From an uncultured Mycoplasmatota bacterium (lineage in GTDB: Bacteria; Bacillota_I; Bacilli_A; RF39; UBA660): 64,000 bases of DNA. Shown piece by piece: positions 7,416 through 15,099 of this stretch. Numbering within the stretch: position 1 is the stretch's first letter; the number at the start of each line of letters is the position of its first letter. The stretch spans positions 28,488 to 92,487 of the forward strand of contig CAMZCT010000005.1 in assembly GCA_947305065.1 (NCBI GenBank), in the 5' to 3' direction. The position numbers and the translations under genes are program-made. The notes beneath the pieces are model-generated. The model worked only from the letters and a program-made list of their open reading frames with translations. It did no database searches and was not told the origin of the DNA.

Positions 7416-7688
7416 TTAATTGTTTTTTATGTATTTATCAAGTTCACAAAGCTTTATTTTCTTCTTATAACCATTTATAAAAACAATATCAGACTCTTCG
7501 AATATCAAATAGTCATTTCCTTTAACTTTTAATATATGAGGTCTTACATAAGCTATATTGGTATTTTTTATTGATTTAATATCTCCAGGAATAAATTCAT
7601 ATTTTGAGCACACAAATCTACATATGATTTCTATTTTCCTTTCTAGTTCTTTACTTACTTTTAGTTTTATAGTTTCTAATTCAAACAT
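7416..7688 (-). CDS. Small hypothetical protein
   Basis: About 90 residues, unrecognised. I start it at ATG 7688, 7 nt after a good GGAGAG site; the upstream TTG frame would begin inside that site. No signal peptide or membrane segment is seen. The sequence alternates short strands (DIAYVRPHILKVKGNDYLIFEESDIVFINGYKKKIKL-type), suggesting a small beta-rich soluble domain. It lies between the tRNA terminator and the surface protein gene and reads in the same direction. Confidence 0.65.
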   Translation of the reverse strand: MFELETIKLKVSKELERKIEIICRFVCSKYEFIPGDIKSIKNTNIAYVRPHILKVKGNDYLIFEESDIVFINGYKKKIKLCELDKYIKNN

Positions 7689-7710
7689 ATTATCACTCTC
7701 CAATTCTTAA

Positions 7711-7739
7711 ACAAAAAAAACTAACATTTCTGTTAGTAA
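7711..7739 (-). terminator. Intrinsic terminator of the tRNA transcript
   Basis: ACTAACA-GAAA-TGTTAGT followed by T8 on the minus strand. A second hairpin CTCGGA-CAAT-TCCGAG (about 7750-7766) sits between it and tRNA-Leu. Confidence 0.85.
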
Positions 7740-7778
7740 TTTATTGCTTCTCGGAATTGTCCGAGTTTCCTATCAATC

Positions 7779-7863
7779 TGGTGCGAGTGAAGGGACTTGA
7801 ACCCCCACTCCGTAAGGAACTAGATCCTAAGTCTAGCGCGTCTACCAATTTCGCCACACTCGC
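7779..7863 (-). tRNA. tRNA-Leu (anticodon UAG)
   Basis: 85 nt including an encoded CCA. Acceptor GCGAGTG pairs with CACTCGC; discriminator A. D-arm GGCGAAATTGGTAGACGC, anticodon loop CTTAGGA, class II variable arm TTCCTTACGGAG region, T-loop GGTTCAAGTCC. Paired with tRNA-Ile2 immediately upstream, six bases apart. Confidence 0.95.
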
Positions 7864-7868
7864 ATACG

Positions 7869-7945
7869 TGGTGGACCTCATAGGACTCGAACCTATGACC
7901 GCCCGGTTATGAGCCGGATGCTCTAACCAACTGAGCTAGAGGTCC
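7869..7945 (-). tRNA. tRNA with CAU anticodon, probably tRNA-Ile2 (lysidine)
   Basis: 77 nt with encoded CCA. Acceptor GGACCTC pairs with GAGGTCC; D-arm TAGCTCAGTTGGTTAGAGC; anticodon loop CTCATAA. The GGACC...AACCGG pattern matches the Bacillus tRNA-Ile(CAU) type read after TilS lysidine modification rather than elongator tRNA-Met (which starts GGCGG). Isotype is inferred from this resemblance. Confidence 0.85.
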
Positions 7946-8007
7946 ATCGACTAATTAATAATACCACAAGTTTATATAACTTGCAAGAAAAAAGATTAAA
8001 ATAAAGT

Positions 8008-8040
8008 CAAAAAAAGGCGTTAACTCCTTAGCTAACACCT
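8008..8040 (-). terminator. Intrinsic terminator
   Basis: AGGTGTTA / TAACGCCT stem with nine-base loop and a T7 run, overlapping the end of the next gene. Confidence 0.8.
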
Positions 8041-8783
8041 AATGCTACAAAAAATACAATAAGTAAAACAAATATTACATTCACAAATATTAGATTACCA
8101 TATTTATCAATATCTTTACCACTTAATCTACTAATGTATTTAATAATACAGAAAAATATATTAAATAGGAATATTCCGACTACAGAAGCAACAAGACAAA
8201 CATCATATAAATTATTAGTAGCTATTGATTTAAAAGCTTCTAAACTGAAACTAATTCCACTAACCATACCAATTACTACAGCAATAAAAATAGCAATAAT
8301 AGTTATAATATCTATCATATTTCTATCATATCTATTCTTCAAATCAGATACTTTACTAGTTAACTTAGCATAGTCTTTTGAAGAAGAAGAAAATTCTTCT
8401 TTTAATAATCTTATTTTGAATCCATCAGATACTAAATCCTTAACAGAAGTATTACCTTTTTCAATTTTATCCATAGTATCAAAATAATTATACATAGATA
8501 CTAATTGATCTCTTCTTACTTCCATTTCTATATTCTTTAACATCTTTTGATATATTTCATCTTCTAACAAAATAGATTCAGCATACTTAGCTATTTTCTT
8601 TAAATTACCAGAAAACATACTGTTATCATTCTTATAATAATTATAAACAAATTTATTTCTATTATCAGTTTCATTTAAAAAATATAGAAAATCAAAAGCA
8701 ACAATAAAACAAACCATATCGGTATCATTACCACCCGATGCCAATCTTTTAATCTTTTCAATTATCTTATCTAACTCTTCCAT
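8028..8783 (-). CDS. Hypothetical protein with C-terminal membrane segments
   Basis: 251 residues, no family recognised. Start taken at ATG 8783 (GGGGAG eight nt upstream) rather than the earlier GTG. Residues 1-150 are soluble and helical with many charged residues; the last 95 residues hold about three membrane segments (IITIIAIFIAVVIGMVSGISF, YDVCLVASVVGIFLFNIFFCII, LIFVNVIFVLLIVFFVALGV). The protein is therefore a tail-anchored cytoplasmic domain. It has its own TGTTATAAT promoter and follows two unknown genes. Confidence 0.75.
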   Translation of the reverse strand: MEELDKIIEKIKRLASGGNDTDMVCFIVAFDFLYFLNETDNRNKFVYNYYKNDNSMFSGNLKKIAKYAESILLEDEIYQKMLKNIEMEVRRDQLVSMYNYFDTMDKIEKGNTSVKDLVSDGFKIRLLKEEFSSSSKDYAKLTSKVSDLKNRYDRNMIDIITIIAIFIAVVIGMVSGISFSLEAFKSIATNNLYDVCLVASVVGIFLFNIFFCIIKYISRLSGKDIDKYGNLIFVNVIFVLLIVFFVALGVS

Positions 8784-8812
8784 AACCACTACTCCCCAAT
8801 AAATTAATATCT

Positions 8813-8821
8813 ATTATAACA
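8813..8821 (-). promoter_or_regulatory. Extended -10 promoter
   Basis: TGTTATAAT, 30 nt before the chosen ATG of the tail-anchored protein, overlapping the end of the preceding gene. Confidence 0.5.
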
Positions 8822-8824
8822 CAT

Positions 8825-9076
8825 TTATTGAAGCAATAAACCTAAATCTTCTTTTAAATAGAAAACATATATAAATAATAAATCTAAAAAGTCTTTTTCA
8901 CTTAGTTTATTCTTATTTTTTATAACATCTGAACTCTTTAAATTATTAATATCAATCTTCTTCTTTTTACACACTTTTTCTATTACTAAACAAGTTTCTA
9001 ATACTTCATTAAGTATTATTTCTCTCTTAGCAAAAGTATCAAGATTATTATATTTATCCTTTAATTTTTCTATCAT
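8825..9076 (-). CDS. Small hypothetical protein
   Basis: 83 residues, helical and charged (EKLKDKYNNLDTFAKREIILNEV), with a hydrophobic patch near the C-terminus (DLLFIYVFYL). It overlaps the stop of the 560-residue gene by the ATGA arrangement, which implies translational coupling and a shared task. RBS AAGGGG. No family recognised. Confidence 0.7.
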   Translation of the reverse strand: MIEKLKDKYNNLDTFAKREIILNEVLETCLVIEKVCKKKKIDINNLKSSDVIKNKNKLSEKDFLDLLFIYVFYLKEDLGLLLQ

Positions 9077-10755
9077 AACCTATATTCCCCTTTTAACTTA
9101 TTAAATGCACTATTACCAAGATAAGAATCATATAACATATTATATTGATCCCTTCTATTAACATATATATCATCATCAATATCTATCTCATATTCAGTAT
9201 TTAATTCTACTCTTGCTACATCTGCAATCATTTCATAATCAATATTACTTAAAGAATAATTATGATTAGTAATTAATAAAATACACTGAGCAATATATTC
9301 AATCAATTCTTTACCAAACCTATTAGTCTTAGATAATTCTTTGTATATATTTAATATATCGTCTTTCTTTAAACCTTTAGCAATATAAAACAAGTCATAA
9401 TCCCTAGTATCATAATCTCTAGATTTAGTACTTATACAATCATAAGAGTTCTCTATAATAAACTCGATTCTCTTATTATATATATTATTCATAATATCTT
9501 TCTTAGATGGTAACTGATTATAATCAATTACTTTTAATTCCAACTTATTAGATAAAGTACTATCATTTTCTATATAAGTTAATAATTCATTTCTAACGTT
9601 ATCATACCTATCTAGTATTTCACTAGGACTATATAATTTATAAAGTGTATTAATAATAGCATATCTTACAGTATTATCTCTTTTTAAATAAGCTGAATGA
9701 GAGGCATTAAATAACACCTGTTCCCATAACAGTTCTTCTACATCCCAAGCTAATGATTTAAGCCCATTAATCTTTTCCACTAATGAATTAACATTTCTTG
9801 TTTCTTCAAATATAAATCTATCATCATAATAGATATTTATTAATTTTGTTCTTAAACCAGGAGCTATAGCTATTTTATTTGGATTAACAACCTGCTTATT
9901 GCTAAATATTTTATCGTATTTTTCTTTATATTTCTTCTCTTTACTAACAAAATCTTTATATATACCATAACTCAAATCATTACTAAGAATACTATCATAA
10001 AAATCAGTTTTATACTTTTTCTTTTTCTCATATAAAGACAATAAATAATTCTTTAATTCAGATTCTAAAAAAGCATCAAAATCATTAAAACAAGTTTTAT
10101 AAACTAATTCCATCTTTTCTTTAATAATATTATAATCGTCATTTAATCTAGCTTTTTCTAAAATTCTTTTATTTAAAGTTAGTATTCTACTAATATCTTT
10201 TGCATAATCCTTTTCATTATCTTCAAAAGTCTTATCTACTCTTACATCAATATTAATATAATTATCCAAAAGATTAATAAGATTATCATAAACATCTGTA
10301 TCAAAGTCTTTGAGTGCTTCTTTATAGTATTCAATAGAAGACATTTTTTTAGACCTTTCTCTAAATCTCTTTTTCTCTAAAGAAGTAAACCTTTGAACAT
10401 AATCTTCCTTAATATTATCGTATCCATAGTCATTATAAAAAGAACAAGATATTACAAATGGCATATCCGAAACAGTATTATTATTCTTCTCATATCTTGT
10501 ATATAATTCATAATACTTTTCAAAAAAATATGGATATACTTCCATAATTTTATCTAAATCTTTCTTAATTCTACTTTGATACTTAGTTAAATTAGCAACA
10601 TATAACTTAGCATTATCATGATAAATTGAAGTTGCCACCTTAAGTACTTCTATAATATTATTTAAATACTTATTTATCTTATCATATTCAATCATTACGT
10701 TGTTTCTGTATAAAAAATTATCATAGAATAATCTAAAAGCAGAAAACTCGTTCAC
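9073..10755 (-). CDS. Large hypothetical cytoplasmic protein
   Basis: 560 residues, no signal peptide or membrane segment, rich in Tyr, Asp, Asn and Lys, mostly predicted helical (RFTSLEKKRFRERSKKM; KEKMELVYKTC). No catalytic motif is recognised. GTG start with AAGGTGA just upstream. It sits between the zinc-ribbon receptor at 10774-12279 (18 nt away) and the coupled 83-residue gene, so it is probably co-transcribed with the receptors and may act on the cytoplasmic side of them; that is inference only. Confidence 0.7.
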   Translation of the reverse strand: MNEFSAFRLFYDNFLYRNNVMIEYDKINKYLNNIIEVLKVATSIYHDNAKLYVANLTKYQSRIKKDLDKIMEVYPYFFEKYYELYTRYEKNNNTVSDMPFVISCSFYNDYGYDNIKEDYVQRFTSLEKKRFRERSKKMSSIEYYKEALKDFDTDVYDNLINLLDNYINIDVRVDKTFEDNEKDYAKDISRILTLNKRILEKARLNDDYNIIKEKMELVYKTCFNDFDAFLESELKNYLLSLYEKKKKYKTDFYDSILSNDLSYGIYKDFVSKEKKYKEKYDKIFSNKQVVNPNKIAIAPGLRTKLINIYYDDRFIFEETRNVNSLVEKINGLKSLAWDVEELLWEQVLFNASHSAYLKRDNTVRYAIINTLYKLYSPSEILDRYDNVRNELLTYIENDSTLSNKLELKVIDYNQLPSKKDIMNNIYNKRIEFIIENSYDCISTKSRDYDTRDYDLFYIAKGLKKDDILNIYKELSKTNRFGKELIEYIAQCILLITNHNYSLSNIDYEMIADVARVELNTEYEIDIDDDIYVNRRDQYNMLYDSYLGNSAFNKLKGEYRL

Positions 10756-10773
10756 GTTATCACCTTCAAACTT

Positions 10774-12279
10774 TTATTTAACATTAACCTCAATAAATTC
10801 CAAACTATTCATGAACTTCATCAATTGTTCATCACATTCTTTAGTTTCATCCTTATTTGAAGATCTTACAACATAGAATGACCCATTATAAGTTATTATT
10901 GTATAAGCATATCTTGGAATAATATTTTCTGATGAAACTTCTTTACCATCCTCAGGTAAATATATAAACTTTTCTGATTTCCAAGTATTTCCATTAATTT
11001 TCATTTCTTGCAAAGTAGGAACAGCTTTTTCATCAGAAGCATACATATTTTTTAAATATTGAAAATAATTCTCTACATAACCATTAGGATCAGAAACAGT
11101 TCCCGAAAGTACTTCAAATGAGCAAACATTTCCTTGTTCTTTTGAAACATAGAATTTTTCATGAGTATCAGTTCTATTTAGTTTAAAATAACTAGGAACT
11201 TTGTATTGTAGTCCATCAAGTTGCTCCGTTGCATCAATCTTAATAAATCTAAAGTATACAAATACTAATAGCGCCACAAAACAAACTACACAGGCAAAGT
11301 TAAAAATTATTCTTCCTGTTTCTTTTAATTGAGCTGTATTCATTCTATTAAACATTTTATTTCCTATACCTTCAAAAACGCTAGGTTTAGGTTCTTTAAA
11401 TCCTTTAAAGTTAATTTGATTCTTCGTACTATCTTTTTTATCGTCATAAAAATCAACTTTAACATCATTATCATTATTATAGAATTCTTTTTTATTACTA
11501 TTAAACATAGCAAAAGCACTATTAACTTTCTCTTTAGAAAGCTTACTATTACTATGATTATCTTTTTTTAGTTCAAAATTAGGCGCAAAAGAATTCTTAT
11601 TGCTTTGACTAGGCATCTCCATCTTTTTATTATCATTACCTTTATCTTTAAAACTATTAAACGTTTTAAATGCATCAGGTATATCGTCATTATCTGGTTT
11701 CTTTACTAAATCAGACTTAATAACCTTAGAATTCTCGTTTTCAGGAAAGAACATGTTATTACTACTTCTAACTTTTGGTTCTTTCTTTTTCTCTTCTATT
11801 GCTTCCTGCATCTTCTTTGGAATATTAGGATTAGTACTATAACTAATCTTCTTAACTTTCCCATCATTTTTATCAGGTCTTTTTTTCTTTTGTTTACTAT
11901 TTATCTCATCTTTACTTTTCAATTCGTTCTTGCCAAACAAATTATTTATTTTCTTCTTTGATTGACTTCTGTCATCATAAGTCATAGAGTTTAATTTATT
12001 AATTTCTCCACCAAAGAAGTCTCTAGAAGAACTATTATGAGAAAAGAAAGAACCATTATTATTCTTTTTTTCTCCAATAATATCACTACTATCTACATTA
12101 ATATCTTTACCATTATTAAAGACATTATCTATACCTCTAGTAATAGAAGAACCTATTTTATTATCAAAACTAGAAGAAAAATCACTAACAGAAGTAGAAG
12201 CAGTTAAATCTGCTCCACACATATAACACTTTTTCTTAGAATCATCTAAAACAGTACCACACTTAGGACATTTCTTCAT
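10774..12279 (-). CDS. Zinc-ribbon membrane protein with extracellular sensor-like domain
   Basis: 501 residues. Zinc ribbon at the N-terminus (CPKC at 4-7, CYMC at 18-21), then about 300 residues of low-complexity Asn/Lys/Ser/Asp sequence, one membrane segment near 325-347 (IIFNFACVVCFVALLVFVYFRF), and an outer domain of about 150 residues with two cysteines. The outer domain resembles that of the next gene (shared CS, KING-W, NGSFYVV/NGMFYNI and EC-L-FM-SLEF/FLRSLRF positions), so they are paralogues. RBS AAGGAGG. Ligand or partner unknown; a role in sensing or envelope assembly is only a guess. Confidence 0.78.
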   Translation of the reverse strand: MKKCPKCGTVLDDSKKKCYMCGADLTASTSVSDFSSSFDNKIGSSITRGIDNVFNNGKDINVDSSDIIGEKKNNNGSFFSHNSSSRDFFGGEINKLNSMTYDDRSQSKKKINNLFGKNELKSKDEINSKQKKKRPDKNDGKVKKISYSTNPNIPKKMQEAIEEKKKEPKVRSSNNMFFPENENSKVIKSDLVKKPDNDDIPDAFKTFNSFKDKGNDNKKMEMPSQSNKNSFAPNFELKKDNHSNSKLSKEKVNSAFAMFNSNKKEFYNNDNDVKVDFYDDKKDSTKNQINFKGFKEPKPSVFEGIGNKMFNRMNTAQLKETGRIIFNFACVVCFVALLVFVYFRFIKIDATEQLDGLQYKVPSYFKLNRTDTHEKFYVSKEQGNVCSFEVLSGTVSDPNGYVENYFQYLKNMYASDEKAVPTLQEMKINGNTWKSEKFIYLPEDGKEVSSENIIPRYAYTIITYNGSFYVVRSSNKDETKECDEQLMKFMNSLEFIEVNVK

Positions 12280-12296
12280 AAAACACCTCCTTCTAT

Positions 12297-13106
12297 CTAT
12301 TTTTCAACAAATCTTAAACTCCTTAAAAAACTATCTAATAATGCATTACACTCAGGGGTATCAGCAAAATTAGCTAACTCGATATTATAAAACATACCAT
12401 TATTACCAGCTGATAAAAATCTATATCTTAAAGAAGTATAATTATCAGATGGATTCTTTCTATAAAAGACATTTAAATAATACCATTCAACATTATTAAT
12501 TTTTAATGATCCATTTTGATATAATGGAATCTTACTAGCATCAACAACTTCTCCAGAGTCATCATACGCTGGGGCTAAAGTATCCTCCTTAAGCGTAAAA
12601 AAATCTTGAACGTGATCACTTGAGTTTTGTGAATCCATATAAGCTGTTATTGAACAAGCCGTTCCTTTAGCATTACTAAGTGAATATACGTTAGCACCGT
12701 TACTATTATTAGTATTAGTAAGTTTACTATCTACCGTATAGTATAAATTATTTATAACTGGTTTATAAACAACATCTTTATTATTTCCTTTGGCAACCCA
12801 TAAGAATATAACAACCCCTAGTATCATTAATATTAGATAACCACCAACTTTAAAAAATATTTTGTATTCAGTATAAATATCAATAAAATCTTTCTTATCG
12901 TCTTTTACTCTCTTAATTTCAACATCACGATAATTATTTAATCTATTATTATATTCCTCTTTTTTACGATAATAATCTTCATTTAAAGACGGATTAGTAT
13001 CTACTCTACCAGGAGAAGAAAAATCGCTTCCACCTAGTTTAGTGCCACACATAAAGCAATATTCTTTACCGTCTTCTACGTAATTACCACATTTAGGACA
13101 ATTCAT
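12297..13106 (-). CDS. Zinc-ribbon membrane protein, paralogue of the next gene
   Basis: 269 residues from ATG 13106. The longer frame to 13145 would start on top of a TGGTATAAT promoter, so it is rejected. Zinc ribbon MNCPKCG...CFMC, short basic linker, membrane segment at about 82-103 (VGGYLILMILGVVIFLWVAKG), then an outer domain similar to that of the 501-residue neighbour, without the long disordered linker. Probably co-transcribed with it (17 nt apart). Confidence 0.78.
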   Translation of the reverse strand: MNCPKCGNYVEDGKEYCFMCGTKLGGSDFSSPGRVDTNPSLNEDYYRKKEEYNNRLNNYRDVEIKRVKDDKKDFIDIYTEYKIFFKVGGYLILMILGVVIFLWVAKGNNKDVVYKPVINNLYYTVDSKLTNTNNSNGANVYSLSNAKGTACSITAYMDSQNSSDHVQDFFTLKEDTLAPAYDDSGEVVDASKIPLYQNGSLKINNVEWYYLNVFYRKNPSDNYTSLRYRFLSAGNNGMFYNIELANFADTPECNALLDSFLRSLRFVEK

Positions 13107-13133
13107 ACAAATCACTACTTTCCTATCATATAG

Positions 13134-13142
13134 ATTATACCA
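13134..13142 (-). promoter_or_regulatory. Extended -10 promoter for the zinc-ribbon receptor operon
   Basis: TGGTATAAT on the minus strand, 28 nt before ATG 13106; -35 weak. Confidence 0.6.
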
Positions 13143-13151
13143 CAATATATT

Positions 13152-13463
13152 TTAAATATCATTCTTATTATCAATAAAATAACTAATTATATACAAAATT
13201 AAAGAAACTATTACTATATCCAAAGACCAATTATCACTAAAATAAGAAGTAATATATAAGCCTAAACAAGTTAATAATATAAATAATAATAATCTATTCA
13301 ATATAGCTATTACTACTCCCAAATATCCAGCTTTATCTTTTACTCTAGTAACATGAAGATCAAATTTTTGTTCTCCAGAAGCTCTCTTGATCATATAAGC
13401 AGCAAAATATATTGAAGGAACAAAAGCCAAACACATACCCAATATCTTACAAACAGCTTCCAT
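13152..13463 (-). CDS. Small integral membrane protein
   Basis: 103 residues with about three hydrophobic segments (GMCLAFVPSIYFAAYMI, LGVVIAILNRLLLFILLTCLGLYI, LDIVIVSLILYIISYFI). No family recognised. RBS AAGGAGGT overlaps the end of the upstream gene, which stops one base before this gene's end of spacer, so the two are coupled. It lies between two membrane-anchored receptor-like proteins. Confidence 0.7.
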   Translation of the reverse strand: MEAVCKILGMCLAFVPSIYFAAYMIKRASGEQKFDLHVTRVKDKAGYLGVVIAILNRLLLFILLTCLGLYITSYFSDNWSLDIVIVSLILYIISYFIDNKNDI

Positions 13464-13464
13464 A

Positions 13465-14496
13465 TTAAACCTCCTTCAAATACTTTTTCTTAGCATAATT
13501 GCAATCTTTCTTAGTTGATCCCTTTTTATACAAATCAGGATTCTTAAAACCAGATTTTTCATAATCATACTTCATTTTAAACTCATAGAAATAATTATTA
13601 TTATTGAAATCACATATATCACTAGATCTACTAAATACCACATAAGCCGCTTTGGTATCATTATCATACATAAACAATCTATTCCAACTAGAATCAATTA
13701 CATTGCCATTAACATTAATAGGGAAAATACTATTATAATCATAAGTTTTAGCTTCTTCCGTATATAAATACAATTCTGATTTATACCATTCCCCTATCTT
13801 ATTCTTATCTATAATTATCAAATTATTATTTAACAATGAAAAATAAGGAATATCATTAAAACTATTCATATTTTTAACATACTCGATATTTTGATTAAAT
13901 ATTCTTAATCTAAAGGAATTAAGATCTCTATTATAGCCATAATCAAATTTGTAATTATACTTAGAAGGAATTGATCCTCCAAAAGAATAATAATAACCAG
14001 GATATTCAGAATAATCTACTATATACTTTAATACATCATAATTAACTCGTATTTCATTATTTAAAACACCATTTTCAACAATAATATTAGGAGTCGTAAA
14101 ATCCTTTTTATAAGTAATATTATTCAAAACAACAGAATATTGTGAATCATTACTCTTTTCAAACTTTAAATTTTCTGTTTTTCCCTGACCAACAAATAAC
14201 ATGTTCAAGCAATTACCATGATACAAATAATAATCTTCGTTGATTACTACCAAATGGTCATATACAGCATCAACAACACAACTCTTTAACAGCGTTTTAA
14301 CTCTGTCGTTTTTTACCTTATAAGAATATATTCCATTTTTATTATCATTTACTTTTTTTCCACTTAAAGAAGGAAGAATTCCTCCATCAGTTTTATTCTC
14401 TTCCCTAAGGAAGAAATAGTAGTATCCAAATCCACCTAAAACTCCAAATACCACAACAAATAAGACTAATTTTACAAATATATTAGACTTCTTCAT
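13465..14496 (-). CDS. Single-pass membrane-anchored protein, unknown
   Basis: 343 residues. Short basic N-terminus, membrane anchor at about 9-29 (VKLVLFVVVFGVLGGFGYYYFFL), then a Tyr/Asn-rich extracytoplasmic domain with a few cysteines (SCVVDAVYDH, HGNCLNML, SDICDFN, KDCNYAK). The C-x~30-NCL spacing is also seen in the protein at 30905-31744, which may be a distant relative. Own promoter; overlaps the next gene's ribosome site. Confidence 0.72.
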   Translation of the reverse strand: MKKSNIFVKLVLFVVVFGVLGGFGYYYFFLREENKTDGGILPSLSGKKVNDNKNGIYSYKVKNDRVKTLLKSCVVDAVYDHLVVINEDYYLYHGNCLNMLFVGQGKTENLKFEKSNDSQYSVVLNNITYKKDFTTPNIIVENGVLNNEIRVNYDVLKYIVDYSEYPGYYYSFGGSIPSKYNYKFDYGYNRDLNSFRLRIFNQNIEYVKNMNSFNDIPYFSLLNNNLIIIDKNKIGEWYKSELYLYTEEAKTYDYNSIFPINVNGNVIDSSWNRLFMYDNDTKAAYVVFSRSSDICDFNNNNYFYEFKMKYDYEKSGFKNPDLYKKGSTKKDCNYAKKKYLKEV

Positions 14497-14520
14497 AACA
14501 ATCTTCCTCTATTGTATAAA

Positions 14521-14529
14521 ATTATACCA
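14521..14529 (-). promoter_or_regulatory. Extended -10 promoter
   Basis: TATGGTATAAT on the minus strand, 25 nt before ATG 14496. Confidence 0.6.
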
Positions 14530-14570
14530 TAATCACACTCAAAATTAAATTACTAAACTTATTATTTACA

Positions 14571-14594
14571 AAAAAAAGAGCTTTAAAAAGCTCT
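14571..14594 (-). terminator. Intrinsic terminator
   Basis: AGAGCTTT-TTA-AAGCTCT followed by T8, downstream of the 151-residue gene. Confidence 0.85.
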
Positions 14595-14607
14595 AACATT
14601 TTATTAA

Positions 14608-15063
14608 TTAAACTCTCGTAACTTTCATGCTGATTCCCATATTACATGTTTTATCAGCAAAATCAGCTATATTTTTAGTATACTTAAGTGCAACATATAC
14701 TTTTTGTTTATTATTCTTCTTTAAAACTCTATTACCGATAATATCATGACCTTCTGTATCATATATTCTATAACTCATCCAATCACTAACACCTGTAATA
14801 TTAATATTATTAATATTCATATCAAATAACGTATCATTTTTAATATCAAAACTAAATATAAATTCCTGTCCTACTTTATCAAAATTAATATTATAATCTA
14901 AGTTTCCATCTATCAACCTAACATAACCAAGTTCTTCAGTTTTAACGCTTATGTTATCGATACTTAAAGTTTCATCACTACTTACTTTATCATAATTAAA
15001 ATATATAAACATAACAAATAAAATACCCACAACAAGAAGTATTTTAATACTCTTTTCTTTCAT
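14608..15063 (-). CDS. Membrane-anchored or secreted beta-rich protein
   Basis: 151 residues: N-terminal hydrophobic segment (7-23) then a beta-type domain (LDYNINFDKVGQEFIFSFDIKNDT; KQKVYVALKYTK). The layout resembles residues 24-135 of the 720-residue surface protein (a term about KND, then V-ALKYTK versus V-LSVEYKK), suggesting a shared extracellular fold. RBS GGGGG, 7 nt before the ATG, lies in the 3' arm of a GC hairpin (15072-15086). No enzyme motif. Confidence 0.72.
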   Translation of the reverse strand: MKEKSIKILLVVGILFVMFIYFNYDKVSSDETLSIDNISVKTEELGYVRLIDGNLDYNINFDKVGQEFIFSFDIKNDTLFDMNINNINITGVSDWMSYRIYDTEGHDIIGNRVLKKNNKQKVYVALKYTKNIADFADKTCNMGISMKVTRV

Positions 15064-15071
15064 AATAAAAC

Positions 15072-15094
15072 CCCCATTTATTGGGGATATTATA
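15072..15094 (-). promoter_or_regulatory. -10 element and hairpin covering the ribosome site
   Basis: Minus strand: TATAAT (15089-15094) followed by CCCCA-ATAAA-TGGGG, whose 3' arm contains the GGGGG ribosome site of the gene at 15063. The hairpin would form in read-through RNA from the muramidase gene but only partly in RNA started at this promoter. It could equally be a weak terminator. Confidence 0.4.
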
Positions 15095-15099
15095 TCGCA

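Noticed and set aside
7740..7778. Separate small RNA downstream of tRNA-Leu
   Set aside because: The CTCGGA hairpin is best explained as trailer of the tRNA transcript before its terminator.
13107..13145. N-terminal extension of the 269-residue zinc-ribbon protein
   Set aside because: It would begin at TTG on top of the TGGTATAAT promoter.
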